This document shows positions 1 through 9,280 of a stretch of DNA of 39,574 nucleotides, piece by piece (position 1 is the stretch's first letter; each line of letters begins with the position of its first letter). The notes beneath the pieces are model-generated. The model ran no database searches. It was given only the letters and a program-made list of their open reading frames with translations, and had not been told where the DNA came from. Position numbers and translations under genes: made by a program. The stretch comes from CAZLFA01 sp964558665 (GTDB taxonomy: Bacteria; Desulfobacterota; Syntrophia; Syntrophales; PHBD01): NCBI GenBank assembly GCA_964558665.1, contig CAZLFA010000036.1:1-39574 (forward strand), in the 5' to 3' direction.

Positions 1-137
1 ATAATTCTAACCAATTAACTTTGTTCGACCTTTAATTGGACGGATATGATTTTTCTTGTGAAAAATATTCTGAGCCGCGGAAAGCCACTTTGACCGGGAT
101 GCCAAAGGATATTAGGTCTTTATCGTGTAATATGGGA

Positions 138-2576
138 TTATTTACGTCTATCAAGCTCTTTTCTTACTGCCAATCCAATCTTCTCCAAAATATAAGGCTT
201 CCGGACAAATGAACCGGCGCCTATTTCCTGAGCCTTCCTGACCCGGTCAGTTTCCGAAAAACCGCTCACAATGACGGCTTTTTGTTCCGGATTGATTTCG
301 ATGATTCTCCTGTAGGTCTCAAAGCCGTCTATGCCGGGCTCCATCATCATGTCCAGGACTACCAGGTCGGCTTTTTTATGACGAAGGTGCTCTACCGCAT
401 CTTCGCCGCTGGAAACAACCTCGACCTGATAGCCGAGCCTTTCCAGCATGCTCATGGCAAGTTCTCTCTGCTCCTTGATGTCATCCACTACCAGGATTGA
501 TTCTCCCTTGCCCGTGTAAGCAGATCGCGATACTTTCTCTGCGGCCTGTGTGAGATCATCTCTCGTGGCGGGAAAATAGAGTGTAAATATGGTCCCCTCC
601 CCTTCCTCGCTGGACACATCAATGTAGCCGTTATGATCTTTTACAGTTCCCCAGACAACCGCCAACCCCAGCCCCGTACCGCTCCGCCCCATGACTTTCC
701 TGGTATAGAACGGCTCGAAGATTTTGCTGATATCCAGAATGGAGATCCCCTTCCCGCTGTCAGATACCGTCAGGACCACATAATCCCCTTCCTGTATCTC
801 ATCGTATCCGTGAACTGGCCGGTCCAGGTAGCGGTTCTCCGTCCGGATCGTTACTTCTCCCCGGTCGGATATTGCTTCGGAGGCGTTGGAAACCAGGTTC
901 ATGACTGTTTTGCTTAAATGAACAGGAGAACCCTTGATGTTCAGAATGTCCTTTTCAAGTTCAGTCCAGAACTTGACGTTCGGATGGTAGGATTTCAGTT
1001 TCTCGAACTCAGGCGCCATGAGGTAATCGGAAACAACCCTGTTAAGATCGACCACTTCCGAAACGGTCACACCTCTTCTTGCCAGAGCAAGAAGATCCTG
1101 GATGATTGCCGTTCCCTTCAGACTGGATTGCATGATATTCGCGGCATATTTTGTCAGAAGACTGTCTGCCGGCAGTTTTTCCGTAAGCAGTTCAGAATAT
1201 CCTACCAATACCCCCAATACATTATTGAGATCGTGTGCTACACCGCCGGCAAGCCTCCCTAATCCCTCCATCTTCTCGGCCCGGCTCAAACGCTCTTCCA
1301 GCCTCTTTCTCTCCGTATTATCACGGATACACTCAATAGCGGCTGCTATCTCACCGTTTGAATCACGAAGGACCGAAGCAGTGGCCGAGAGATGCGCAAC
1401 ACCGCCGGGCAGATCAGATGAGAAGGCTTCACCGAAAAGAATATCTCCTACCCGGTGAACGGCCGTATATTGCTTTTCCATTTCCCTGTTCTGATTCAGC
1501 GCCATATCAATCAGGACAGGCCTTCTCTCTCCATAAAACGGAAGTGAATATTCATAGTTTCCCCTGCCGATCATCTCTTCCTTCTTGACACCGGTCATGA
1601 TTTCGATGGCGCGGTTCCAGGCGATAACCCTGCCGCCTCTGTCGATGACCAGGGTGGCGTCAGGAAGAAACTCAATAATGTCCGCAAGTCTCCTTTCTTT
1701 CTCCCGCGAAATTTCTTCCGCGTGCTTGCGGTCGGTTATGTCGCGTGCAATACCCATGTATATTACGGCACTTCCCTCGGCATTGCGGATAACCGATGTA
1801 TTTGTCGTATGCCATCGCCATGTTCCGTCTTTATGGCGTACACGATATTCGGCGCCTGCCTGCTTCTCCCCCGTGCGAACGGTTCGTTCCAGAATGTCGT
1901 AACACTGAGGGAGATCCTCCGGATGCACAAATATCTCGAACGACCGGCCCTCGACTTCGCTTACATCATGACCCAGCACTTCCGTCCAACTGGGAGAGAC
2001 ATATGTTAAGATGCCTTCAGGCGACAGTGAATATACGATGTCGTTGGCGTTTTCCACAAAAGTGCGAAACCGCTCGTTGCTTATCAGCACCGCCTCTTCC
2101 GCCTGCTTGCGGTCGGTAATATCGATTGTCGATCCCATGATGGTCGGCTTATTATCCAATTGAATAACTGCTGCGGAAAAATCAGCCCACTTTATTTTGC
2201 CGCTTTTAGATATGAATTTAATTTCATACCATGGAGGCACCTCTTCGCCATGCAAGCGGCTGATCCCCCTGGTCTTCACCAGCTCCAGACAATCGGGATG
2301 GATGAAATCCCAGAAATTCATGCCGGCAAGATCATCCATCGTGTAACCGACAATTTTCTCAAATGCCGGATTAATGTAAATATATTTCGTATCCTGAATC
2401 AGAAATATTGCAGTGGAGGTACTTTCGGCAAGGGCTCGAAATTTAGTTTCACTGAGGCGGATTTCTTCATCCGCATGTTTACGCTCTGATTCAGCCCGCT
2501 CAAGTTTCCTGATCCTGTCTCTCAGAACAGTCAGCTCCTGAATCAGTGTCTGCTTTGTTTTGGATTGATCTTTCAT
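138..2576 (-). CDS. Hybrid PAS-domain sensor histidine kinase with C-terminal receiver
   Basis: An 812-residue sensor kinase. About 40 coiled-coil-like residues are followed by three PAS-type segments (roughly 45-160, 165-285 and 295-425). Next is a HisKA dimerisation domain with the phospho-acceptor His at residue 448 in GGVAHDLNN. The HATPase domain has an N box (NLVSNASEA), a G1 box (DSGKGI), an FEPFYT F box and a G2 box (GTGLGL). A receiver domain at about 690-810 has VVDD and the phospho-Asp at about 742 in VVLDMMM. No transmembrane segment is visible, so it is probably cytoplasmic and senses through its PAS domains. The HisKA sequence resembles NtrB/PAS-PAC kinases. No separate output regulator lies next to it, so its partner and signal are unknown. 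It is divergent from leuC. Confidence 0.93.
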   Translation of the reverse strand: MKDQSKTKQTLIQELTVLRDRIRKLERAESERKHADEEIRLSETKFRALAESTSTAIFLIQDTKYIYINPAFEKIVGYTMDDLAGMNFWDFIHPDCLELVKTRGISRLHGEEVPPWYEIKFISKSGKIKWADFSAAVIQLDNKPTIMGSTIDITDRKQAEEAVLISNERFRTFVENANDIVYSLSPEGILTYVSPSWTEVLGHDVSEVEGRSFEIFVHPEDLPQCYDILERTVRTGEKQAGAEYRVRHKDGTWRWHTTNTSVIRNAEGSAVIYMGIARDITDRKHAEEISREKERRLADIIEFLPDATLVIDRGGRVIAWNRAIEIMTGVKKEEMIGRGNYEYSLPFYGERRPVLIDMALNQNREMEKQYTAVHRVGDILFGEAFSSDLPGGVAHLSATASVLRDSNGEIAAAIECIRDNTERKRLEERLSRAEKMEGLGRLAGGVAHDLNNVLGVLVGYSELLTEKLPADSLLTKYAANIMQSSLKGTAIIQDLLALARRGVTVSEVVDLNRVVSDYLMAPEFEKLKSYHPNVKFWTELEKDILNIKGSPVHLSKTVMNLVSNASEAISDRGEVTIRTENRYLDRPVHGYDEIQEGDYVVLTVSDSGKGISILDISKIFEPFYTRKVMGRSGTGLGLAVVWGTVKDHNGYIDVSSEEGEGTIFTLYFPATRDDLTQAAEKVSRSAYTGKGESILVVDDIKEQRELAMSMLERLGYQVEVVSSGEDAVEHLRHKKADLVVLDMMMEPGIDGFETYRRIIEINPEQKAVIVSGFSETDRVRKAQEIGAGSFVRKPYILEKIGLAVRKELDRRK

Positions 2577-2868
2577 TGCTGTACCCTCAGTGTTTGGTTT
2601 TTATGAAAGCAAGCCGTTAAAGATTTTCATTAAAGCACCTGTTTCCGCTTGAATAGCAATATACAAATTTGTATACTGATTACAGTATCTTCAAAAAAAG
2701 GCTGATAAACGACGGTGAGCGCCGTCCCCGGCTGTCAGGCCGGGAACGGAAGACTGCCTGCGTGTTCTCATGCTGCTTTGGCAGATTCCTTATTAAGGTT
2801 GAACTATAATATAGAATGATATAAGAAGTCGCCTTATTTTTTTACATTCTAAAGGCCGGAGAAAAATC
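2577..2868. other. Divergent intergenic region, kinase / leuC
   Basis: These 292 bases separate the kinase start from leuC. They contain a perfect 16-bp palindrome at 2660-2675 and two adjacent GC-rich hairpins: 2711-2726 (GACGG/CCGTC) and 2727-2744 (CCCGGC/GCCGGG). A TATAAT at 2805-2810 could be a -10 box for leuC, but no good -35 is spaced 16-18 bases upstream. The leuC ribosome binding site GGAG is at 2858-2861, seven bases before the ATG. Either the palindrome or the hairpins could be regulatory. This is inference from structure alone. Confidence 0.5.
2660..2675. promoter_or_regulatory. 16-bp perfect palindrome, possible operator
   Basis: TATACAAATTTGTATA is self-complementary over all 16 bases. 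It lies 84 bases upstream of the kinase start codon, a position compatible with an operator for a dimeric repressor acting on the kinase promoter. No regulator is identified, and AT-rich palindromes can occur by chance. Confidence 0.35.
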
Positions 2869-4128
2869 ATGGGCATGACAATTACGGAAAAGATTCTGTG
2901 CAGGCATACCGATCTTAAGGAAGTCGCGCCGGGCATGCTGATAAACGCGAAGGTGGATATCGCCCTGGGCAATGACATCACCGCTCCCATAGCCATCAGC
3001 GAGTTCAGGAAGGCGGGAGGCGCCAAAGTCTTCGACCGGGAGCGGGTGGTATTGATTCCCGATCATTTCACCCCTAACAAAGACATCAGCTCGGCACAGC
3101 AGTGCAGGATCATCCGCGAGTTTGCTAGAGAGCAGGAACTGACTCACTACTATGAAGCCGCCGAGTGCGGCGTTGAGCATGCACTTCTTCCCGAGCAGGG
3201 AATAGTCGTTCCCGGGGATCTGGTTATCGGGGCAGACAGCCACACCTGCACCTACGGAGCCCTGGGGGCATTCGCCACCGGCGTCGGCAGCACGGACCTC
3301 GCGGCTGTCATGCTCACCGGAGAGCTGTGGTTCAAGGTCCCGGAATCGATAAAATTCGTTCTTAACGGAAATCTTCAGCGCTGGGTGTCAGGCAAGGATC
3401 TGATTCTCTACATCATCGGCCGGATCGGCGTGGACGGCGCCCTGTACAAGGCCATGGAGTTCACAGGCAGCACAATACCCCTGCTGACGATGGCGGACAG
3501 GCTGACCATCGCCAATATGGCAATCGAAGCGGGCGCCAAAAACGGCATTTTCGCGCCGGATGACGTAACAAAGGCCTATGTCAAAGGCAGGGCAAAACGC
3601 GCCTGCGAATTTTTCGATTCGGCTCCGGACGCGGCATACTCCGAAGTTATAGAGATAGATGTCTCCGCTATAGAGCCCCAGGTGGCATTCCCCCACCTGC
3701 CCTCCAACACCAGAGGAATCAGCGAGGCGGGAAACGTGAAGATCGATCAGGTCTATATCGGCTCCTGCACCAACGGCCGCATCGAGGACCTGCGGGTCGC
3801 GGCGGAGCTCCTGAAAAACCGCAGGGCGGCGGCAGGCATCCGCCTCATAATCGTGCCGGCAACGCCGGAGATTTACCGGCAGGCGCTTGCCGAAGGGCTG
3901 TTCGACATATTCCTTGACGCCAGGGGCATAATCAGCCCGCCCACATGCGGCGCCTGCCTGGGAGGGCACATGGGTATTCTGGCGGAAGGAGAGCGCGCCG
4001 TCTCCACGACGAACAGAAACTTCGTGGGCAGGATGGGGCACCCGGGGAGCGAGGTGTATCTGGCAAATCCGGCCGTTGCCGCGGCGTCAGCGATTCTGGG
4101 GAGAATTGCCGGCCCGGATGAACTTTGA
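2869..4128 (+). CDS. leuC: 3-isopropylmalate dehydratase large subunit
   Basis: With LeuD it isomerises 2-isopropylmalate to 3-isopropylmalate in leucine synthesis, using a [4Fe-4S] cluster. The 419-residue length fits the shorter homoaconitase/archaeal-type LeuC rather than the roughly 470-residue enterobacterial form. Cluster ligands are visible as C300 (in YIGSCTNGR) and C360 and C363 (in PPTCGACLGG). Substrate and structural motifs such as GADSHTCTYGALGAFATGVGSTD are present. The ATG at 2869 has GGAG seven bases upstream. It starts the cluster leuC-leuD-leuB. A homoaconitase role cannot be excluded from sequence, but the adjacent leuB favours leucine synthesis. Confidence 0.95.
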   Translation: MGMTITEKILCRHTDLKEVAPGMLINAKVDIALGNDITAPIAISEFRKAGGAKVFDRERVVLIPDHFTPNKDISSAQQCRIIREFAREQELTHYYEAAECGVEHALLPEQGIVVPGDLVIGADSHTCTYGALGAFATGVGSTDLAAVMLTGELWFKVPESIKFVLNGNLQRWVSGKDLILYIIGRIGVDGALYKAMEFTGSTIPLLTMADRLTIANMAIEAGAKNGIFAPDDVTKAYVKGRAKRACEFFDSAPDAAYSEVIEIDVSAIEPQVAFPHLPSNTRGISEAGNVKIDQVYIGSCTNGRIEDLRVAAELLKNRRAAAGIRLIIVPATPEIYRQALAEGLFDIFLDARGIISPPTCGACLGGHMGILAEGERAVSTTNRNFVGRMGHPGSEVYLANPAVAAASAILGRIAGPDEL

Positions 4129-4167
4129 GGATATGATTATTTTTCTCGGAATTATACGGATATAAAA

Positions 4168-4233
4168 TGTCATTCCCCGACTTGATCGGGAAATCCGGAA
4201 AACTGGATCATCCGGTCAGGCCGGATGATGACG
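4168..4233. repeat. Palindromic repeat element between leuC and leuD
   Basis: This 66-base element begins TGTCATTCC and ends ATGACG. It contains a small hairpin (CCCGA/TCGGG at about 4176-4190) and a stronger one (ATCATCCGG at 4207-4215 pairing with CCGGATGAT at 4221-4229, five-base loop). It resembles the TCATTCCCGACTTGATCGGGAAT type of dispersed intergenic palindrome seen in many proteobacterial genomes. It occupies most of the 176-base leuC-leuD gap and could affect transcript stability. Confidence 0.6.
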
Positions 4234-4304
4234 AACAGGATGCCAAATGGGATGTTATTTATAAACAACATGGTAATTGTAACATAGTCTATATGAGGTG
4301 ATAT

Positions 4305-4796
4305 ATGAAGTACACCGGTCGAATCTGGAAGTTCGGAGACAACATCGACACCGATGCCATCATCCCGGCCCGCTACATCAACAGCTCGGACCCGGCTTTT
4401 CTGGCCTCACACTGCATGGAGGACGCCGACCCCGACTTTGTCAAAAAGATCCAGGCGGGTGATATCATCGTGGCGGGAGATAATTTCGGATGCGGATCAT
4501 CGCGCGAGCATGCCCCCATAGCCATCAAGGCGGCCGGCATTTCCTGCGTAATCGCCAAAAGCTTTGCGCGCATCTTCTACCGCAATGCCTTCAATATGGG
4601 GCTGCCGATTTTCGAATCTAAGGACCTCTACGACAGGATCACCGAAGGCCAGGTAATCAAGGTGGACGGGGACGAGGGAAGCATCGCTATCGCAGAGGGC
4701 CAAACACTCGTCATCCAGCCTGTTCCTCCTTTCATGCAGGAGCTCATTGAGGACGGCGGGCTGATGAAACACATCAGGAAGAGAAGCCATGGATAA
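4305..4796 (+). CDS. leuD: 3-isopropylmalate dehydratase small subunit
   Basis: The 163-residue small (swivel) subunit partners LeuC. It has the family signature DNFGCGSSREHAPIAIK and the substrate-specificity loop after IIPARY, which here reads INSSDP. Its length matches the LeuD2/homoaconitase-type small subunit rather than the roughly 200-residue enterobacterial LeuD, consistent with the short LeuC. GAGGTGAT lies immediately before the ATG. The 3' end overlaps the leuB start by 8 bases, so the two are probably translationally coupled. Confidence 0.94.
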   Translation: MKYTGRIWKFGDNIDTDAIIPARYINSSDPAFLASHCMEDADPDFVKKIQAGDIIVAGDNFGCGSSREHAPIAIKAAGISCVIAKSFARIFYRNAFNMGLPIFESKDLYDRITEGQVIKVDGDEGSIAIAEGQTLVIQPVPPFMQELIEDGGLMKHIRKRSHG

Positions 4797-5886
4797 AAAA
4801 ACATACAAGATCGCCGTGTTTCCCGGCGACGGCATCGGTATCGAGATCATGAGGGAGGCGCTGAAGGTTCTGAAGACAATCGAAGAATCTGCGCAAGTAA
4901 CCTTCGATATCCGTGAAGGACTGGTGGGAGGATCGGCCTACAACGCCGTCGGCAGACCGCTTCCCGAGGAGAGCCTGGAAATGGCCATGAACAGCGATGC
5001 AGTGCTGCTGGGCGCCGTGGGAGGCCCCAAATGGGAATCACTCGACTACAGCCTGAAACCGGAGCGGGCGCTGCTGGGGTTGCGGGAAAAGCTGGGGCTC
5101 TTTGCCAACCTGAGACCCGTCGTCGCCTTCGACGACCTCATCGACGCCTCGCCGCTGAAAAAAGATGTTATCAGCGGGATTGACATCATGATCGTGCGCG
5201 AGCTCACGGGCGACCTCTACTTCGGGAAACCGCGGGGAGTGAGGACGGAAGACGGCCGGCGCATCGGCATCAACACCATGATCTATACCGAGGAGGAAAT
5301 CAGAAGGATCGCCAGAGTCGGTTTCGACCTTGCCATGAAGCGGAAGAAAAACCTGATTTCCGTGGACAAGGCCAACGTCCTGGAATGCACCCTGCTCTGG
5401 AGGGACGTGGTGACGGAGACAGGCCGTGACTATCCCGAAGTCAGGCTCGGCCACATGTACGTGGATAACTGCGCGATGCAGCTGATCCGCAATCCCTCGC
5501 AGTTCGACGTCATCGTCACCACCAACTTGTTCGGCGACATACTGAGCGACGAGGCCTCCATGCTCACGGGCTCCATCGGCATGCTGCCCTCGGCAAGCAT
5601 CGGAAAAGGGTTAGCCATGTACGAGCCGATCCACGGATCCGCTCCCGACATTGCCGGCCGGAACCTGGCAAACCCTCTTGCGACCATCCTCTCCGTCGCC
5701 ATGATGCTGGAAAACAGCCTGGGCATGCCCGACAAGGCAAGGATTATCGAACAGGCGGTGCTGCAGGTTCTCGGAGAAGGATTCAGGACGAATGATATCT
5801 ATCAGGACGGCATGAAACAGGTCGGCACTGATGAGATGGGCGATGAGGTCATCAGGAAGATGAGGACGATCCTTACAACTACTTAA
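4789..5886 (+). CDS. leuB: 3-isopropylmalate dehydrogenase
   Basis: A 365-residue NAD-dependent oxidative decarboxylase producing 2-oxoisocaproate, the third step of leucine synthesis. Family motifs are clear: the N-terminal GDGIG, LLGAVGGPKW, the arginine-rich substrate region (RPVVAF and IVRELTGDLYFGKPRG), the metal-binding NLFGDILSDEASMLTGSIGMLPSAS, and the NAD-binding EPIHGSAPDIAGRNLANP. The length is typical. It starts inside leuD (8-base overlap) and is the last gene of the leu cluster. A palindromic element begins within 10 bases of its stop codon. Confidence 0.96.
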   Translation: MDKKTYKIAVFPGDGIGIEIMREALKVLKTIEESAQVTFDIREGLVGGSAYNAVGRPLPEESLEMAMNSDAVLLGAVGGPKWESLDYSLKPERALLGLREKLGLFANLRPVVAFDDLIDASPLKKDVISGIDIMIVRELTGDLYFGKPRGVRTEDGRRIGINTMIYTEEEIRRIARVGFDLAMKRKKNLISVDKANVLECTLLWRDVVTETGRDYPEVRLGHMYVDNCAMQLIRNPSQFDVIVTTNLFGDILSDEASMLTGSIGMLPSASIGKGLAMYEPIHGSAPDIAGRNLANPLATILSVAMMLENSLGMPDKARIIEQAVLQVLGEGFRTNDIYQDGMKQVGTDEMGDEVIRKMRTILTTT

Positions 5887-5895
5887 AAAAAAGCA

Positions 5896-6022
5896 GACGG
5901 CTTTGTAAAAAGCTCCAAATGCAAGGCGCGCGAAGCCTGAGGAGCGAGTCGTACTTTTCAGCGTACGTCGCAGCGACGAAGGATGAAGCGCAACACAGCA
6001 GTTGGACTTTTTTCGAAGCCGC
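5896..6022. repeat. 127-bp MITE-like inverted-repeat element
   Basis: The ends are inverted repeats: CGGCTTTGTAAAAAG at 5898-5912 against the complement of CTTTTTTCGAAGCCG at 6007-6021, with 13 of 15 positions matching. Inside is a further palindrome, CGTAC...GTACG, at about 5949-5966. It carries no coding potential and fills the gap between leuB and the next gene. The layout is that of a non-autonomous miniature element. The AAGGCGCGCGAAGCCTGAGGA-type core resembles dispersed repeats I associate with Desulfobacterota, which is recollection rather than a search. Confidence 0.65.
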
Positions 6023-6049
6023 AAACATTGTAACTTTGAACGCAGTGCT

Positions 6050-6673
6050 ATGCCGGCCGTGACATTCTTCAACAGCATCATAATCGAGGTGCCCCGCGAA
6101 CAAATCTATCGGCGTCTGGGATTCAGGAAGGACACCACGCAGATCTCCGGAACCCGGCGCGATGAAACGGATAAGTACATCGAGGACGCCCGGTCGCTGA
6201 TCCGGTTGCGGGGAGCGGGTTTGCGCCTGCCGATCACCGGGGCCGATCCGGCAAGAACAACCATCGCCGGAGAAATGATTCTGGAAAGCGGCAAGCTTGC
6301 ATCTTATTTAAAAGGCTGCAAGGAGGCAGTGCTGATGGCGGCCACTGCCGGTGCTGAAATCATGGAGGCCATACAGGCCGATGCAGCCGGCGATATGGTG
6401 ACACGCGGGGTTGTTATGGACGCGGCGGCCAGCGAGATCGTGGACAATGCCCTAGACTGGATCATGGACTACTACAACAGAAGCCTTTTCAGAGAGAGGA
6501 AGGCGCTGCTCGTCAGCCGATTTTCAGCGGGTTACGGCGATCTTGCTCTTGAAAATCAGAGACAGATGTATAAGCTTCTGGAAATGGAAAAACTCGGCGT
6601 TCAACTGACCGCGAGCTGCATACTCGTTCCTGAAAAATCGGTAACGGCCATCGCCGGAATAAGGATGGTATAG
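6050..6673 (+). CDS. Stand-alone MetH activation-domain-like protein
   Basis: The 207-residue product resembles the C-terminal reactivation domain of cobalamin-dependent methionine synthase, which binds S-adenosylmethionine and reductively remethylates oxidised cob(II)alamin. The characteristic region RFSAGYGDLALENQRQ, then LLEMEKLGVQLTASCILVP and KSVTAIAGI, lies in the last third. I chose the ATG at 6050 because the in-frame TTG at 6002 lies inside the upstream repeat element. No strong ribosome binding site precedes either one. The next gene is a MetH that lacks this domain, so the two probably form a split enzyme. Confidence 0.85.
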   Translation: MPAVTFFNSIIIEVPREQIYRRLGFRKDTTQISGTRRDETDKYIEDARSLIRLRGAGLRLPITGADPARTTIAGEMILESGKLASYLKGCKEAVLMAATAGAEIMEAIQADAAGDMVTRGVVMDAAASEIVDNALDWIMDYYNRSLFRERKALLVSRFSAGYGDLALENQRQMYKLLEMEKLGVQLTASCILVPEKSVTAIAGIRMV

Positions 6674-6702
6674 CCATCAAAACGTGGAGGCAAAATCAAC
6701 CT

Positions 6703-9099
6703 GTGAATAAAAAGATTGAAGAGCTTGCAAAAAAACGCATCGTTGTGCTCGACGGCGCAACGGGCACCGAGTTTCAGAAAAGAGGCATGCCCTCCGGCGT
6801 CTGCCCGGAGAAATGGTGCACGGAAAACCCTGCCTTGATCGCCGATATCCATGACGCATATCAAAAGGCGGGGGCTGACATCGTTTATACCTGCACCTTC
6901 GGCGCCAACCGCCTGAAGCTTATGGAGTACGGCATCGCCGAGGTCAGGGACATCAACATAAAGCTGGCGAGCCTGGCAAAGCAGGCCGTCGGCGGCAGGG
7001 CGCTTGTTGCAGGGGACATCGGACCTACCGGCCAGTTTGTCGAACCTTTCGGAACGCTCGATTTCGAGGAGGCGGTGGCGGTCTTCAAGGAACAGGTTGA
7101 AGGCCTGCTGGCGGGAGGCGTCGATCTTTTTGTGATAGAGACCATGATAGACATTCAGGAGGCCCGTGCCGCTCTGATCGCCGTCAGGGAGGTATGCGAT
7201 CTGTACACGATGGTCACGATGACCTATGAAAAGGACGGCCGCACCCTCAACGGCACCGATCCGGTGACCGCTCTGATCACATTGCAAAGCCTGGGCGCAG
7301 ACGCCGTCGGCTGCAACTGTTCAATGGGGCCGGACGGCATGATGGAACTCCTCGCCGACATGAAACCCTACGCGAAAGTTCCGCTGATCGCCAAACCGAA
7401 TGCCGGACTTCCCAAGCTTTCCGGCGACAGGACAATCTTCGACATGGACCCCGCAACCTTTGCCTCCTCCTGCAGAGTAATGGCTGAGGGCGGAGTCAAC
7501 ATCCTCGGGGGGTGCTGCGGCACGTCGCCCGACCACATTGCCTCGCTGGCCAGGAGCGTATCCGGCATCACATCCTCCCCTCCCCGCGTCAGGTCGCTGA
7601 GCGCCGTGAGCTCGCCAAGGAGCTATAAGATATTCGACGAGACAAAGCCGCTGTTCGTCATCGGGGAAAGACTCAATCCGACAGGGAAGAAGGCGCTCCA
7701 GCAGGAGCTGCTGGAAGGCAAGACAACGCTTGTGCGCCAGATGGCGAGAGAGCAGGAGAAAAAGGGCGCCGATCTGCTTGACGTCAATGTCGGCGTCCCG
7801 GGGATAGACGAAATAGCGGCCATCAGAAACGTATTCCGGCTCCTGTCCACAAACACGGAACTCCCGCTGGTGATCGACTCGTCCAGGATTGAAACGATAG
7901 AAGCCGCGCTGCGCTTGTATCCCGGCAGGGCGCTGATCAATTCCATATCGGGCGAAAAGGAAAAGCTGGAGCGCCTGCTGCCCATTGCCGCCAGATACGG
8001 CGCCATGTTCATCCTCCTTCCTCTCACGGACGGCGAAATTCCGGAGACGGCGGAAAGAAGAAAAGCCGTCATCAAAGAAATATACAGCCGCGCGAAACGC
8101 CTCGGCTTTACCAAGGACGATATCGTCGTCGACGGCCTGACCATGGCGGTGGCGTCCAACCTTAATGCCGCTCAGGAAACCCTCAGAACGATCGCCTGGT
8201 GCGGAGACAAATTCAAGGTAAGGACGCTGCTCGGCCTGTCCAACGTATCCTTCGGCATGCCGGAGCGCAAATGGATGAATGCATCCTTTCTGGCTATGGC
8301 ACAGGCGGCGGGTCTGACAATGGCCATCGCCAATCCGGACAGCGAGGAGCTCATGAATATCAAGCGGGCCGGCGACGTCTTCATGCTCAAGGACAGGGAC
8401 GCCACCGCCTACATCACCCATTTCAGGAAACCCGCACCGGAGGCTGTCCCGGCGGAAGGCAGAACGCCCGGCCAGAAAGTGGGCGCCGCTATTATGGAAG
8501 GAAACAGGGAGGACATCATCGGCTTTATCGATGCGGCCATGTCATCGGGGATCGCGCCGTCGCAGCTTGTCGATGAGATCATGATCCCGTCCATCGTGCA
8601 TGTCGGCAACCTCTACGAAAAGAAGGAATACTTCCTCCCCCAGTTGATCGCCAGCGCCGAGGCCATGAAAAAGGGAATCGGCCATCTCGAACCGCTGCTG
8701 CAGACAGGCAAGGAAGGGCCGGTTGAGAAAGGCGTGATACTGCTTGCCACGGTCAAAGGCGACATCCACGATATCGGGAAAAACATCGTCGCCCTGATGC
8801 TCAAGAATTATGGCTACCGAGTCATTGACCTGGGGAAGGACGTACCCCCGGAAGATATCATCAGCGCCATCAAGAGGCACAATCCGGATGTTGCCGGACT
8901 GTCGGCGCTTATGACCACCACCATGATCTACATGAAAGAAGTGGTGTCGCTGGCGGAGAAGGAGTCTCTCGACTGCCGTTTCATCGTGGGAGGGGCGGTA
9001 GTGACGAAGGCGTACGCGGAGTCGATCGGCGCATCATATGCAAAGGACGGCGTGGAAGCCGTGCGCGTCGTGGAAGCGCTGATCAGGGGAAAACAATGA
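6703..9099 (+). CDS. metH: Cobalamin-dependent methionine synthase lacking activation domain
   Basis: The 798-residue protein transfers a methyl group from methyltetrahydrofolate to homocysteine via cobalamin. The homocysteine domain (about 1-290) has zinc ligands C206 (in GCNCSMGP) and C271/C272 (in GGCCGTS). The pterin-binding domain (about 315-570) contains GERLNPTGKKA and DLLDVNVG. A helical cap (about 590-680) precedes the Rossmann B12 domain with the DxHxxG motif at 687-692 (DIHDIG). The roughly 330-residue SAM-binding reactivation module of E. coli MetH is absent and seems to be supplied by the gene 29 bases upstream. The start is GTG at 6703, with GGAGG 15 bases upstream at the far end of the usual range. 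Confidence 0.93.
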   Translation: MNKKIEELAKKRIVVLDGATGTEFQKRGMPSGVCPEKWCTENPALIADIHDAYQKAGADIVYTCTFGANRLKLMEYGIAEVRDINIKLASLAKQAVGGRALVAGDIGPTGQFVEPFGTLDFEEAVAVFKEQVEGLLAGGVDLFVIETMIDIQEARAALIAVREVCDLYTMVTMTYEKDGRTLNGTDPVTALITLQSLGADAVGCNCSMGPDGMMELLADMKPYAKVPLIAKPNAGLPKLSGDRTIFDMDPATFASSCRVMAEGGVNILGGCCGTSPDHIASLARSVSGITSSPPRVRSLSAVSSPRSYKIFDETKPLFVIGERLNPTGKKALQQELLEGKTTLVRQMAREQEKKGADLLDVNVGVPGIDEIAAIRNVFRLLSTNTELPLVIDSSRIETIEAALRLYPGRALINSISGEKEKLERLLPIAARYGAMFILLPLTDGEIPETAERRKAVIKEIYSRAKRLGFTKDDIVVDGLTMAVASNLNAAQETLRTIAWCGDKFKVRTLLGLSNVSFGMPERKWMNASFLAMAQAAGLTMAIANPDSEELMNIKRAGDVFMLKDRDATAYITHFRKPAPEAVPAEGRTPGQKVGAAIMEGNREDIIGFIDAAMSSGIAPSQLVDEIMIPSIVHVGNLYEKKEYFLPQLIASAEAMKKGIGHLEPLLQTGKEGPVEKGVILLATVKGDIHDIGKNIVALMLKNYGYRVIDLGKDVPPEDIISAIKRHNPDVAGLSALMTTTMIYMKEVVSLAEKESLDCRFIVGGAVVTKAYAESIGASYAKDGVEAVRVVEALIRGKQ

Positions 9100-9280
9100 A
9101 AAAGCCGTGCGCAGACGATTTGCCGCGGCTCAGAATAATTTTCGTGTTATCCAACATTTCAAAAATGCTTATGAAAGATGACAGGGAAAATCTATCCATA
9201 TAAATAAATTCGATTCGCCGCTTGAAAACCATCCTCACAAGTTATACAAGACTTCCATAAACTCATTGGGAGGAAAAAGA

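Noticed and set aside
2770..2796. Leucine leader peptide MLLWQIPY before leuC
   Set aside because: It has only two Leu codons and no ribosome binding site, and no terminator hairpin with a T-run follows.
7321..8421. 366-codon minus-strand open frame inside metH
   Set aside because: It lies wholly antisense to a well-supported metH and shows no domain or ribosome binding site.
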